A DNA stretch of 64,000 nucleotides from Anaerovirgula multivorans (GTDB lineage Bacteria; Bacillota; Clostridia; Peptostreptococcales; Natronincolaceae): NCBI RefSeq assembly GCF_900188145.1, contig NZ_FZOJ01000003.1, forward strand, positions 233,558 to 297,557, given 5' to 3'. Positions within the stretch are counted from its first letter, which is position 1, and each line of letters starts with the position of its first letter. A model generated the notes under the pieces. It worked only from the letters and a program-made list of their open reading frames with translations, was not told the origin of the DNA and searched no databases. Below, in pieces: positions 18,340-27,030 of the stretch. Position numbers and translations under genes: made by a program.

Positions 18340-18368
18340 ATTATATATTGTCTATTGTTTCCTGTCAA
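18340..18368 (-). promoter_or_regulatory. Consensus sigma-A promoter for the riboswitch operon
   Basis: TTGACA (18363-18368) and TATAAT (18340-18345) on the minus strand with exactly 17 bases between, both perfect consensus. The start would fall near 18333, giving a leader of about 390 nt. Control is therefore likely post-initiation, by the riboswitch. The decayed transposase begins about 15 bases beyond the -35 element. Confidence 0.8.
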
Positions 18369-18382
18369 CATCAAATACTTTA

Positions 18383-18806
18383 ATGAATTTCCTCGGGTCT
18401 TTGACAGTCGCAAAAATAAAATCCACTTCAAAAATCGTTGAAAAACTTGGTACATACGACGAGCTCCTTAAAAAATTAAACGGCGAAGATCCTATTGATG
18501 AGTAGGCGAAAAAATACATCGAAGAACTTAACAAAAAAGAAAAAGAAGACACCAGTAAAATCATGGTTCTATACTCGCCTACAAAACTTATTGAAAAAGA
18601 AAAGCAACGCTCTTTTAATGGCGGCTATCTATTCCTTCTACAAAGAGCATTGGATTAAAGAAAAAGGTCAATCACAGACGATAGGAGATTGAAGAGTGCT
18701 ACTCTACAGATATCTTGAAAAGCGCTTAGATAACAAGTTCACATGCGCGGAAATCGTACAAGGGTTAAGGGATATGAAAAAAATTTTTAAAAACACTAAA
18801 AAATAA
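18383..18806 (+). pseudogene. IS1634/IS4-type transposase remnant
   Basis: Three pieces in shifted frames look like one transposase: MNFLGSLTVAK then KIVEKLGTYDELLKKLNGED, an in-frame stop near 18503, then IEELNKKEKEDTSKIM and QRSFNGGYLFLLQ; in another frame FYKEHWIKEKGQ; and finally VLLYRYLEKRLDNKF with IVQGLRDMK to a stop at 18806. Order and motifs fit the two ends of an IS1634-like transposase with the catalytic middle deleted. Not functional. Family assignment is from memory of such proteins. Confidence 0.6.
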
Positions 18807-18835
18807 AAAACATTACTCACTTTTTGAGAACACAA

Positions 18836-18879
18836 AAAAAGCTTGAAACCTAGTATTTTTAATAGGTTACAAGCTTTTT
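18836..18879. terminator. Hairpin terminator after the transposase remnant
   Basis: AAAAGCTTG plus AACCTA pair with TAGGTT plus CAAGCTTTTT (one unpaired A on each side), ending in a T run on the plus strand. Probably the original transposase terminator. Confidence 0.55.
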
Positions 18880-19070
18880 CTCTTCTGCAAGTGTCAAAGA
18901 TGAGATTCTAGAGTTAACGGCTTTTTTAGGCACTCTGCTTTGAATATAAAGATAACTCTTACTTTTAAACAATCCTGCTACATAAAAACACCTTCTGACT
19001 TTTCTTCGTCAAAAGGTGAAAATATTTACAATAAGTTAAAAGTGAATAAATTAAATGCCAGATAAGTTGA

Positions 19071-19206
19071 GCGCCTGGGAAAGCTCCGAAAAAGTACCTT
19101 TCTTCATTACGACTACACTCCATATAGTATGGTGTAGATTATATCATTACTATATACGGTATTAAATTTTAATATTAAAGAGTTTTTCGGAGCCTCCCCT
19201 GGCACC
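19071..19206. repeat. Imperfect inverted-repeat element (miniature-element-like)
   Basis: GCTCCGAAAAA near 19083 is matched by its complement near 19183-19193. Flanking CGCCTGGGA and TCCCCTGGCACC are partly complementary, and a second, inner palindrome (CTACAC...GTGTAG) lies near 19114-19136. No ORF. With the adjacent transposase remnant it suggests mobile-element debris in the gap from 18.4 to 19.6 kb. The rest of that gap holds nothing else I can support. Confidence 0.4.
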
Positions 19207-19593
19207 TTCTTTATTCTTAGTTTAACTCTGATCTTTTCGAAAGCTTTCGTCTATGTCAACAACCCCGGTCCCTTGACACTCAAACAAATTTTTTTGTTAC
19301 ATTCTATCCCCATTTCATTACACTTGGATTGTATATTATTTCTAGCCATGCTACGATTCCATTGAATGAATAAATTCGGAGATGAATGAAGGGCAATTTT
19401 TTATGGAAAAAATAATAATCTTATTTTATATTAGAGCTGTTATTACAATAATAAGCTTTGTTCCATTGTTGATGTATTCTCCTTTAGAAAGCTTCCCTCC
19501 GTTATATATATTATTATTCAAAGTATTTAGTATTTTAAATTTATGCATATATGGTTTAATAAAATAGGCTTCTTTTTTTCACTTTAGCACAAT

Positions 19594-20112
19594 TTACTTT
19601 TCTATACCTACTCTTGCTTCTACCCCTTTTTGATAATAATGCTTTATTTCTTTCATTTCTGTAACCAAATCTGCAACCTCTAAAATTTCTTTTTTAGCAT
19701 ATCTACCCGTTATGATCAATTCAAGCTTGTGATGCTTGTTTTTTATAATTTCTAGTACATCCTCTATTAGAAATAAGTGATAATAAAGAGCAATATTCAG
19801 CTCATCCATTACTACAACATCATATTTCCCCTCTTTTATAATTGCTTGCATTTCCCTTAAACCTCTTTGGGCAATTTTAATATCCTCTTCTGTAGGATCA
19901 TTAACAATAAAACAATCCAAGCCATATTGTTTAATGGTTAACCCTGGTAAATGATCCATTGCTTTTAATTCACTATAAGCCATCCCTTTAATAAATTGAC
20001 CAATAAAAACTTTTTTTCCTGCACATACAGCACGAAGAGAAAGACCAAGAGCAGCAGTGGTTTTTCCTTTGCCATTACCAGTATAGACTTGTACATATCC
20101 TTTAGAATCCAT
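19594..20112 (-). CDS. cobO: Cob(I)yrinic acid a,c-diamide adenosyltransferase
   Basis: A 172-residue cytoplasmic enzyme of the CobA/CobO/BtuR family that transfers the adenosyl group of ATP to Co(I) corrinoids. The N-terminal P-loop GNGKGKTTAALG (about residues 12-23) and the later VVMDELNIAL and LIITGRYA motifs are diagnostic. Length is normal for the family. It stands alone, minus strand, 1.3 kb before the B12-riboswitch nik operon, from which it is separated by mobile-element debris. I see no riboswitch directly before it. Confidence 0.92.
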   Translation of the reverse strand: MDSKGYVQVYTGNGKGKTTAALGLSLRAVCAGKKVFIGQFIKGMAYSELKAMDHLPGLTIKQYGLDCFIVNDPTEEDIKIAQRGLREMQAIIKEGKYDVVVMDELNIALYYHLFLIEDVLEIIKNKHHKLELIITGRYAKKEILEVADLVTEMKEIKHYYQKGVEARVGIEK

Positions 20113-20239
20113 GATTTTTTACCTCCTCTATTTATCAAAGCTGTTATTTAGTTTGATTATACCTCCATTGATGCTTTTATTCAATGATTCCAGGGAACCC
20201 AAAGGAACGTCAGGTTGCGTAAAAACTACCTGCCGTCCC

Positions 20240-20450
20240 TTTGTCTAGTCTGCATTTTTGTCATAAGAGCTTACCATTCCCTATTCTTCAAGCGTATGCA
20301 GCAAGGGATAAAGTGCCCCCGCTTTTAATGAAAATGTATTATCTGATCGTTTTACAATCTCCTCAATCATCTGATATCCGTACATATCTTTATCTTTAAG
20401 TAACTTTAATATCAGCATTGTTGTGCTACCTGTCAACAAACAATCAGAAC
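20240..20450 (-). pseudogene. PadR-type regulator remnant
   Basis: An open stretch without a credible start reads MLILKLLKDKDMYGYQMI, then EEIVKRSDNTFSLKAGALYP and LLHTLEE, the unmistakable PadR winged-helix core. An in-frame TAG (complement of 20281-20283) follows, where the family continues. About 60 residues survive. The rest of the 500-bp gap (20113-20612) contains a GGTGG hairpin near 20450 and no other gene I can support. Confidence 0.6.
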
Positions 20451-20542
20451 CACCCGTAGCAGGTGGTTTTCCTTTTATAGCTTTAAAGCATCTAGTTTCT
20501 AGTATGATTGTTAAAATCCTTTACTTATATTATTGATATAAA

Positions 20543-20566
20543 ACGCGGCTCTTTAAAGAGCCGCGT
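20543..20566 (-). terminator. Terminator of the OPT/DUF917 operon
   Basis: A perfect 24-base palindrome built on ACGCGGCTCTTT and its complement, followed on the minus strand by TTTAT, 47 bases after the last gene of the operon. Confidence 0.7.
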
Positions 20567-20612
20567 CAGAGGGACAATTATAGATGATATCAGCGGATTT
20601 TTCCGTTCCTTT

Positions 20613-21446
20613 TTACAAAGCCTTAGCTTTATATCCACACCCTAGATGTCTAGAACAATTGTGACATATGGCTTCACATTCAACTAACGAATCTTTTAAG
20701 CCTGAAGTGATTATGTTCTTACTTTTAACTATTTTTAATATATCTATCACTTTTTTTAATTCTTCTTTATCTCCCCATATTTCTAGGGTTACACTGCCCT
20801 GGGCTTCACTCAATCCTCCAGCACCTATTGGAAAACAATCCACGTCAGCTAATTTCTTAATAGCCTCAACCTCTGTAAATATTTCTCCATAAATGGGTAG
20901 AAGCCCAACCGACATACCCCAAGCAAGTTTTTTTCCTGTTCTTGAACTCTTCTTAATTATTTCATCTAAATCTCCAGGTATCATTTTTTCAATGCCTACG
21001 GGAATAATAACCGTTGTCCCCTCTGAGCACCAAGTGCTCATAGACAGTCCTACATTTCCACCACCTGGACTTCCAGCCATTAAAGCTGCTCTTCCCTTTG
21101 CATCAAAAGCATTAGCACCACAGACGATTACATCTTGGCTAGTAAATTTTTGAGCTTCTATTACATTTTTTTCATCTACATTCATCCAACTACCTTTATT
21201 AATGATTATAGAGTGTGGTTCATCTATATTATTTAAACCAGCTACAGTCCCTCTAGGAGTTATTCTGCCACTAATCCTTAGAGGCAGACCCACTAGCTTC
21301 TCAGTAATCCTTGAAACCGTAGTTCCACCTTTAAATAAAACCTTTCCTTTTTCTAAACCACGTGTTAACAACGGGTGCTTTAATATCCCTAGAGCAATGA
21401 TTTCCTTGCCTTCTTCCACAGTTAAGGTCACTTGAATCTTATCCAA
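20613..21446 (-). CDS. Unrecognised protein in OPT/DUF917 operon
   Basis: A 277-residue soluble protein with no signal peptide or membrane span. I do not recognise the family. Visible features: Gly-rich stretches (KGGTTVSR, AGSPGGGNVG, PIGAGGLSEAQG), and a C-terminal cysteine cluster with the pattern CEAICHNCSRHLGCG (Cys at about 258, 262, 265, 270) that could hold a metal or Fe-S centre. It starts at TTG behind AGGAGTGA, 23 bases after the aminopeptidase gene. It is the last gene of the operon, so a role in the same catabolic pathway is inferred. Confidence 0.7.
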   Translation of the reverse strand: MDKIQVTLTVEEGKEIIALGILKHPLLTRGLEKGKVLFKGGTTVSRITEKLVGLPLRISGRITPRGTVAGLNNIDEPHSIIINKGSWMNVDEKNVIEAQKFTSQDVIVCGANAFDAKGRAALMAGSPGGGNVGLSMSTWCSEGTTVIIPVGIEKMIPGDLDEIIKKSSRTGKKLAWGMSVGLLPIYGEIFTEVEAIKKLADVDCFPIGAGGLSEAQGSVTLEIWGDKEELKKVIDILKIVKSKNIITSGLKDSLVECEAICHNCSRHLGCGYKAKAL

Positions 21447-21468
21447 AAAATCACTCCTATTAGAAAAC

Positions 21469-22410
21469 CTAAATCATAAATTTACCCTCTTTCAGTACCA
21501 ATAAATCGTCAAGGTACAGAGTAGGGTTTATTACCACACCATCTAGGTGGCAATCTGCTTTATTTCTTCCTCCAAAAGAAGTATTGGTGCCAAAAGCAAT
21601 ATGGACAGTACCATAGATTTTTTCATCTTCAAGGATTACACCTGTCAACCTTGCCGCATGATTGGTTCCAATTCCTAGCTCACCTAAAGTGCCATTTCTT
21701 TCATTACTAAAAAGCACCTCGATCTTTTGACGATCCTCTCCTTTTGCTTCAGTTAACCTGCCATCCACGATTTTCATATGTAAAGGCGTTTGTAATATAC
21801 CAACCCCTACCATGCTACCATCCACCAACATTTCTCCATTAGCACTTCCTTCAACTGGAGCAATATAAGCTTCGCCGGAAGGCAGATTACCTGCCTCCCC
21901 TGAGTTTTTATATACCCCAGTACTAGCCACGCCATCTCTACCATCCAGTGACATTTCAAGGATATAGTCGTCCTTGATAAGCTTTGCAGTTTTAGTCTTA
22001 GATAATATCTCCGTAAGTTTCAATGTAAGCTTCTCCACCTCTGTGTAATCAGCAGTGATTGCTCCCTCATGAAACATATCCTCAGTAATATTTGGCATAC
22101 TGGCTAATCTTGCTCCAGCCTTCACTGCATTAATTTTAGCATTCGTATGGGTGATAGAAGTAGACGTAGGACAGATGATTACATCAAAATTCTTCATCGC
22201 TTCAGCAATTACCTCCGGCGGCTCTTCCCCACTTACCTTTCTAGGCTCCATAATCATGAGAACTGCTTCTTTTGCCAGCTTTTTTCCTTCCTCATATAGG
22301 GATTTACCTATGGATATCTTTTTATCATCTGTTAGTATTAAAACAGTCTCATTTTTTTTTACAGCTAAACAATCTTCTATAACGACTCTATAGCCTGATT
22401 TTTTACTCAC
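21469..22410 (-). CDS. M29-type (AmpS/aminopeptidase T-like) metallopeptidase
   Basis: A 313-residue protein resembling the thermophilic aminopeptidase (M29) group: the N-terminal half has VLILTDDKK and VIICPTSTSITHTNAK; the C-terminal half has the metal-site-like ELGIGTNHAA and HIAFGTNTSFGG...CHLDGV. It is shorter than canonical M29 enzymes of about 400 residues. A peptide- or amide-hydrolysing role is likely but the substrate is unknown. GTG at 22410 is preferred because AGAGGTGG lies before it. Confidence 0.75.
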   Translation of the reverse strand: MSKKSGYRVVIEDCLAVKKNETVLILTDDKKISIGKSLYEEGKKLAKEAVLMIMEPRKVSGEEPPEVIAEAMKNFDVIICPTSTSITHTNAKINAVKAGARLASMPNITEDMFHEGAITADYTEVEKLTLKLTEILSKTKTAKLIKDDYILEMSLDGRDGVASTGVYKNSGEAGNLPSGEAYIAPVEGSANGEMLVDGSMVGVGILQTPLHMKIVDGRLTEAKGEDRQKIEVLFSNERNGTLGELGIGTNHAARLTGVILEDEKIYGTVHIAFGTNTSFGGRNKADCHLDGVVINPTLYLDDLLVLKEGKFMI

Positions 22411-22423
22411 TATCTCCACCTCT

Positions 22424-23101
22424 TTATGAATTTAGTATCTCTCCAAGAACTCTTGCTACCATTGTTCTAGCCAAAACTACCGGTTTTCCAGTCCCCTCAG
22501 ATACCTTTTTCTTCATAGCCTGGTTATATCCAATGCAGTCCATGACAATTACATCAATGTCTTTTTTCTTTAACATTGTTATAGCACCAGATAATTCATC
22601 CTCTTTTGTATAGGGTGATGCAGGGACTGCGATTACTTCAACACCAGTTTCACACCATTTTTTCTGGCTTTGCACTACCTGATCCTTATCGGGAGTAATA
22701 ACAGCTAGCTTACCTTTGTCAACCAGTTGCGGTGTAACGCCATGCAAGATTTTTTGAGGATATAAAATTGGTTTCTTGGATTTGAAAATATCTGGGAATA
22801 CTCCAGTACAGATAAATAGAATGACATCTGCACCCTCCCTCTCTAGTTTATCAATACATTCCTGTAGTCTTGGTAATATATATCTTTCAGCAAACTTTAC
22901 ACTTTTCCCATCCTTGAGCTTAGAAACCAAAACATAATCATCGTCTTCTGGTTGAAACGCCAAAATGTCTTCATAAGTAAGCCCATCTAGCGCTCCAGCT
23001 TCTATGACTTCCACATTGTCTCCCAAAAACTCTACCATTTCTGGTATAACGTCAACCCTTGGTGACTGCCCAATCGTGATAGCTCCTAGCTTTTTTTTCA
23101 T
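22424..23101 (-). CDS. AroM family protein
   Basis: A 225-residue protein that begins KKLGAITIGQSPRVDVIPEM, the hallmark of the AroM family, with two Asp/Glu-racemase-like halves (VILFICTGVF near 95-105 and VIVMDCIGYNQ near 185-195). These Cys-bearing motifs fall where Asp/Glu racemases have their two catalytic Cys. AroM's biochemical role is unknown. In this operon a racemase- or isomerase-like step is plausible (inference). Confidence 0.85.
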   Translation of the reverse strand: MKKKLGAITIGQSPRVDVIPEMVEFLGDNVEVIEAGALDGLTYEDILAFQPEDDDYVLVSKLKDGKSVKFAERYILPRLQECIDKLEREGADVILFICTGVFPDIFKSKKPILYPQKILHGVTPQLVDKGKLAVITPDKDQVVQSQKKWCETGVEVIAVPASPYTKEDELSGAITMLKKKDIDVIVMDCIGYNQAMKKKVSEGTGKPVVLARTMVARVLGEILNS

Positions 23102-23119
23102 AATAGCCTCTATAACCTC

Positions 23120-24052
23120 CTATTTACCAAGTGTTTGTATATGATGCATATTTCCATACTTTTTAATTATCATTTCAAACTCAGCCTCATCATAGAACTT
23201 ACAATCTCCTCTACCATAGGCCTTAGCAACCTCCAGAGTAAACCTAGCAGCTAACTCCATATCATAGGGATGACTAGCTCCAGTGGCACATCCCGGAACA
23301 GCAACTTCAGTAGTTATAGCCACGCCCACCACAGGAGCTGCAGTAGCAGTAGCCGGCTGCAATATACTATTGATATGATATAAATCATTGCCATAGGGAG
23401 TAATATCCTGCATCGTTACAGGAAATACTTCAGGCAGTTTACCAGTAGTAATCTGCATAATATCCAGCAAATCATCGCTGATTTTTAAAATATATCCTTC
23501 TTTGACGGTGGGAGATATTGCAAAGCCTCTAGTATTAATAACCCTGTTTCCTTTGGTGGTATCAATGGATAAAATAGCATCCAGTTCTCCGTCTACCTCT
23601 TCCTTATTTACTGTAGCCATATCAACGGGGGACCCCATAAAAGGTACTGGTTTGTGGGGCTGCGTCGGTGCATCAGGACAAATATGTGTTGATACAACTA
23701 CATCTCCGTCTAAAAAGTCTCCTTTGTTTTGCATATCCAAAAGCTTTGCAGCCACTGCCAATGCAACCACTGCTCCATCGGCATCAGAAACCATACCAAT
23801 CATCTCCGGTCTGGCACCTATACCACCAAGCCTACCCAATACTCCTATAGTAGGTGCCTCCATCCCCTTAGATTTACCCTTTTTTCCCGGGATTCTAATT
23901 CTAATAAAGTCTGTTTTTCCTCTGTGTCCTGTTATGGTCTTAACCTCTACGTCCTTTGCTCCATAGGATTCTAAAAATTCCTTTATTTCTTGTCCACTTG
24001 CAGTGGCTCTATCAATATACTCATATACCTCTAGAATTTGTTTTAATAACAT
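23120..24052 (-). CDS. DUF1177 family protein
   Basis: A 310-residue soluble protein that I recognise as DUF1177 by its overall character: GVLGRLGGIGARPEMIGMVS, STHICPDAPTQPHKPVPFMG and PVVGVAITTEVAVPGCATGA. His and Asp residues in the second motif could bind metal, and the layout hints at an M20/M42-like hydrolase fold, but no activity is established to my knowledge. TAGGAGGGG precedes the ATG. Packed 14 bases after the DUF917 gene. Confidence 0.8.
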   Translation of the reverse strand: MLLKQILEVYEYIDRATASGQEIKEFLESYGAKDVEVKTITGHRGKTDFIRIRIPGKKGKSKGMEAPTIGVLGRLGGIGARPEMIGMVSDADGAVVALAVAAKLLDMQNKGDFLDGDVVVSTHICPDAPTQPHKPVPFMGSPVDMATVNKEEVDGELDAILSIDTTKGNRVINTRGFAISPTVKEGYILKISDDLLDIMQITTGKLPEVFPVTMQDITPYGNDLYHINSILQPATATAAPVVGVAITTEVAVPGCATGASHPYDMELAARFTLEVAKAYGRGDCKFYDEAEFEMIIKKYGNMHHIQTLGK

Positions 24053-24066
24053 AAAATCCCCTCCTA

Positions 24067-25140
24067 CTAAATATATTTTAAGATATCTTTATTCACTATA
24101 GGCTTGATCTCTTGTAACAATTTATGATCAAACATACCGCTGCCCAGCTTAAGATTTTCCTTCTTGGTAGCTATTATTACGATTTCTTGATCCTTCTTAA
24201 TCTCAGCAGTGGTCAGGGGTAAACCTGTCGACTTATCAAAGGACATAATTAGATCCGGGAAAGTATACAGCCGATCCTTATTAACTTCAAGGGTCATGTA
24301 TTCATTCCAAAAAGTCATTTCAATTCCTTTTACAACAACTCTGCCTACATCAAATCCTCCTTCAGTAACCAACTCAAATTCAGATACGGTTCCCTCAACA
24401 ACGATTTCACCCTTTAGAAAACTAGCTACTGTTTTTATAGCATCATATGGAGATATTTTAAGCCCTTCATAAAATTTCCTGCCTGTTTCTATGGCATGAC
24501 TTATTCCATGAACTGCTCCATTTTCTTTGACATATCTGGCTTCCACAATATTTCTAGCAACTGCCACTAACCCACCGGCCTGAACGGCAGATTGTCTTAT
24601 CAAAGCTGCTGTCTTAGAAATATCTCCTTTAAAGAAACCCTCTATTCTATTTCCCAGCTCAGCATTGCCACCAGCAAAGGCTTGATAGGATACAAAGTTT
24701 GGTACATTATTCAATCCCATACTGCCCATGGTTCCAGTGGGATGGGCTCTTCCATTGCATGGAGCATCTATCAAAGGAATGCCTAAAATAGCTGCTTGAA
24801 TCCACCCATTCATCGTTGCCGCTCCGCCATTTTCATTGGTAATTATTCCACCAAGCTTTAAACCAGTATTTTCCTGTAGTATCTCAACAGTCCTTACATA
24901 ATCCCTGGGTTTCACATATTTATCAACCGCAGCCGGAGCACCAACTGCTGATGCCGTAACAATTAATGCATCATTTGGAATTTCATCTATATCTACTAGT
25001 TGTAATTCACCATAGTTTAAAGCTATATTCCCGGATGCTTCTCCTAATTCCATAGAACCTCCTCCACCTCCGCCAAGTATGGCTCCTCCAATTAATGCAT
25101 ACTTTAACATCTCTTTATTTAGCTTTATCCTGCCCTTCAT
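24067..25140 (-). CDS. DUF917 family protein (hydantoinase-associated)
   Basis: A 357-residue protein with the DUF917 N-terminus (ALIGGAILGGGGGGSMELG), ENGGAATMNGWIQAA and DAPCNGRAHPTGTMGSMGL. Members are often found near hydantoin-utilisation genes and OPT or permease genes. Function is not established. With AroM, DUF1177, a racemase fragment and the peptidase it defines a recurring catabolic gene set. Confidence 0.85.
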   Translation of the reverse strand: MKGRIKLNKEMLKYALIGGAILGGGGGGSMELGEASGNIALNYGELQLVDIDEIPNDALIVTASAVGAPAAVDKYVKPRDYVRTVEILQENTGLKLGGIITNENGGAATMNGWIQAAILGIPLIDAPCNGRAHPTGTMGSMGLNNVPNFVSYQAFAGGNAELGNRIEGFFKGDISKTAALIRQSAVQAGGLVAVARNIVEARYVKENGAVHGISHAIETGRKFYEGLKISPYDAIKTVASFLKGEIVVEGTVSEFELVTEGGFDVGRVVVKGIEMTFWNEYMTLEVNKDRLYTFPDLIMSFDKSTGLPLTTAEIKKDQEIVIIATKKENLKLGSGMFDHKLLQEIKPIVNKDILKYI

Positions 25141-25165
25141 AATACCACCCCAACTTAAGATTTCG

Positions 25166-25323
25166 TTATTTAGTATTTCTTCTCATGCATTCATAATAAG
25201 TAATCAAGCCTTCAGCAATAACAGGATCAACAACAGGAATTTTGCAAGCCTTTTCAAGTTCTTTTGCTATTCCAATGGTAGACATTCCAGTGCAGACTGA
25301 TGAAGTACTGTACAAAGTAATTT
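25166..25323 (-). pseudogene. C-terminal remnant of an Asp/Glu/hydantoin racemase
   Basis: A start-less reading frame encodes CTGMSTIGIAKELEKACKIP and VVDPVIAEGLITYYECMR before a stop, matching the second catalytic-Cys motif and C-terminus of the Asp/Glu/hydantoin racemase family. An in-frame TAA at its upstream end and the lack of the N-terminal half show deletion. It sits between the OPT transporter and DUF917 genes, where an intact racemase would fit the operon. Confidence 0.6.
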
Positions 25324-25372
25324 AGACTCCAATTCAGCGGGAGCAAAAGCTCCCCTGAATTAAGTCTCTTTT

Positions 25373-26950
25373 TTATATTAGTGCCTTTATTAATGCACTA
25401 AAGAATCCATAAAGTCCATCACCGGCAATCAGTCCAGCATCCCTAATTTCCATAAACTTAGTACCAAATATCAAACGAACAATAACTGCTAAAATAACAC
25501 CTACCCCATAGATTGGATTATTAATTAGCAAGCCAGTTGCAAATAGTACCCCTACCATTCTAGACGTTCCGCCTACTATCTGTAATATGACTCCAGGCAC
25601 TGCCCAGATCAAAAGAGTTCTTAATAACGAAGGATCCGCAGAGGCAGCAACAGTAGAAGCAAATACTCTACTGATAGGTGGAAGCAAATCTGTTGCAAAG
25701 TACATATTCATGGTTAACAAAACAACGACGATGCCAATAAATCCACCTATTACTTCTAAAATAATTTGCTGCTTTCTTCCATATAACTCATACTCTTTAT
25801 CTTCCCCTTCGCCTCTTAGTATCCAACCAGCTTTGAGGTCATAACCCATATCAGCAAAGCATGGTCCTGCAGAACTAACATAACCAGTCAACAATGCAAG
25901 AGGAACGATTGGAAATCCGAAAAAGATACCTATAGTCATAAATATTGTTGTAATTGCAAAGGCAGGAAACCATCCTGAGTGCATAGCCGCCATACCTACC
26001 AGCAACATAGCTGCAGCAGCAGAAAATGTTGCCCATAATAACCAAAGTACTAATTTACCAATACCTAATTGAGAGAAAACACCTGAAACAAGAGCTAAAA
26101 CAACGGCACCGCCTAAGAATAGTAAGATTCCTTGAGCTAAATTCCTTTTAGTTTCATCATCTGATCTAGTGTGTGTTACTACTTCTGATTTTTCTTTTTT
26201 ACCACCTTTAAGAATAATCTTTATAGACTGAATTAACGCCATCATTCCAGCACCAATCATAATGCCATGGGGTATATAGGTATCGCCTAAATTTAATCCA
26301 TTAAAAATTGCTGTTGAGTATCCCCTAATGAGTAAACCTGTGCCTAATGCAGCCATTGAAAAAATGTTAGCAATAAAAACTATACCAATGCCAGCTGCTG
26401 GCAAGTTAAAATAACTCCCAATGCCTCCTATAATTAGACCTTGTAACAATCTTTTGCCTTTTTCTCCTCCTTCATCTCCTGCTTTAATAGCTTGAGCTGT
26501 AGCTACTCCTGGAGGCCATGCAGCTTCAGCTGGGAAAATACTACTATCAAATATTTTTCCCACCACAGTAATTGAAATTACCAACCCTACGAGTGAACCT
26601 ACAGCCATGGGCAGAATAAATCCTGTCTCTCCCAAAACAAAAAAGATGGCCATAGTAAGAAACCCACAGTTGGCAGCAGCAAAACCTGCACCGGACACTG
26701 CTGTTTGAAGCAAGTTTTGCCTTTCTAATGATCTAAACTTAAGAAAGGACTGCAATGGTATTCTTGCAATTACCATTGCAACTATGGCGCCAATGAGTGA
26801 GGTATTGGGGGTTACTCCTACTTTTCCGATAATCTGCATGCAAATTATCGCTGATAAGATTGATAATACTATTCCTAATGCAAATGTAGGAACCTCAAAT
26901 GCGCTAACTTTTTCCTTAGGTCTGTTTGCATAGTTTTCTTTGTTTGACAT
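25373..26950 (-). CDS. OPT family oligopeptide transporter
   Basis: A 525-residue polytopic membrane protein of the OPT family, with motifs such as FPAEAAWPPGVATAQAIKAG, FLPAAGIG-like segments and GYVSSAGPCFADMGYDLKAG. The family imports oligopeptides or metal chelates with H+. As the first gene of the unit it probably imports the compound that the downstream enzymes degrade. Its promoter carries a palindrome (27002-27018), and the divergent-order PucR gene lies upstream on the same strand. Confidence 0.87.
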   Translation of the reverse strand: MSNKENYANRPKEKVSAFEVPTFALGIVLSILSAIICMQIIGKVGVTPNTSLIGAIVAMVIARIPLQSFLKFRSLERQNLLQTAVSGAGFAAANCGFLTMAIFFVLGETGFILPMAVGSLVGLVISITVVGKIFDSSIFPAEAAWPPGVATAQAIKAGDEGGEKGKRLLQGLIIGGIGSYFNLPAAGIGIVFIANIFSMAALGTGLLIRGYSTAIFNGLNLGDTYIPHGIMIGAGMMALIQSIKIILKGGKKEKSEVVTHTRSDDETKRNLAQGILLFLGGAVVLALVSGVFSQLGIGKLVLWLLWATFSAAAAMLLVGMAAMHSGWFPAFAITTIFMTIGIFFGFPIVPLALLTGYVSSAGPCFADMGYDLKAGWILRGEGEDKEYELYGRKQQIILEVIGGFIGIVVVLLTMNMYFATDLLPPISRVFASTVAASADPSLLRTLLIWAVPGVILQIVGGTSRMVGVLFATGLLINNPIYGVGVILAVIVRLIFGTKFMEIRDAGLIAGDGLYGFFSALIKALI

Positions 26951-26982
26951 ACTATACTCCTCCTTTTATCTATTTTCTAAAT

Positions 26983-27018
26983 ATTATAGCAATTATAAAT
27001 CTATAGAACAATTCTATA
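26983..27018 (-). promoter_or_regulatory. OPT operon promoter with palindrome over -35
   Basis: On the minus strand TTGTTC (27006-27011) and TATAAT (26983-26988) are 17 bases apart. The -35 lies inside a perfect inverted repeat, TATAGAA-N3-TTCTATA (27002-27018), a candidate operator for the PucR-type regulator encoded next door. Confidence 0.5.
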
Positions 27019-27030
27019 AATTCATAAAAA

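Noticed and set aside
19382..19567. 61-residue hydrophobic plus-strand ORF in the decayed region
   Set aside because: One membrane-like stretch, weak ribosome site and A/T-rich context; I recognise no family, so not reported as a gene.
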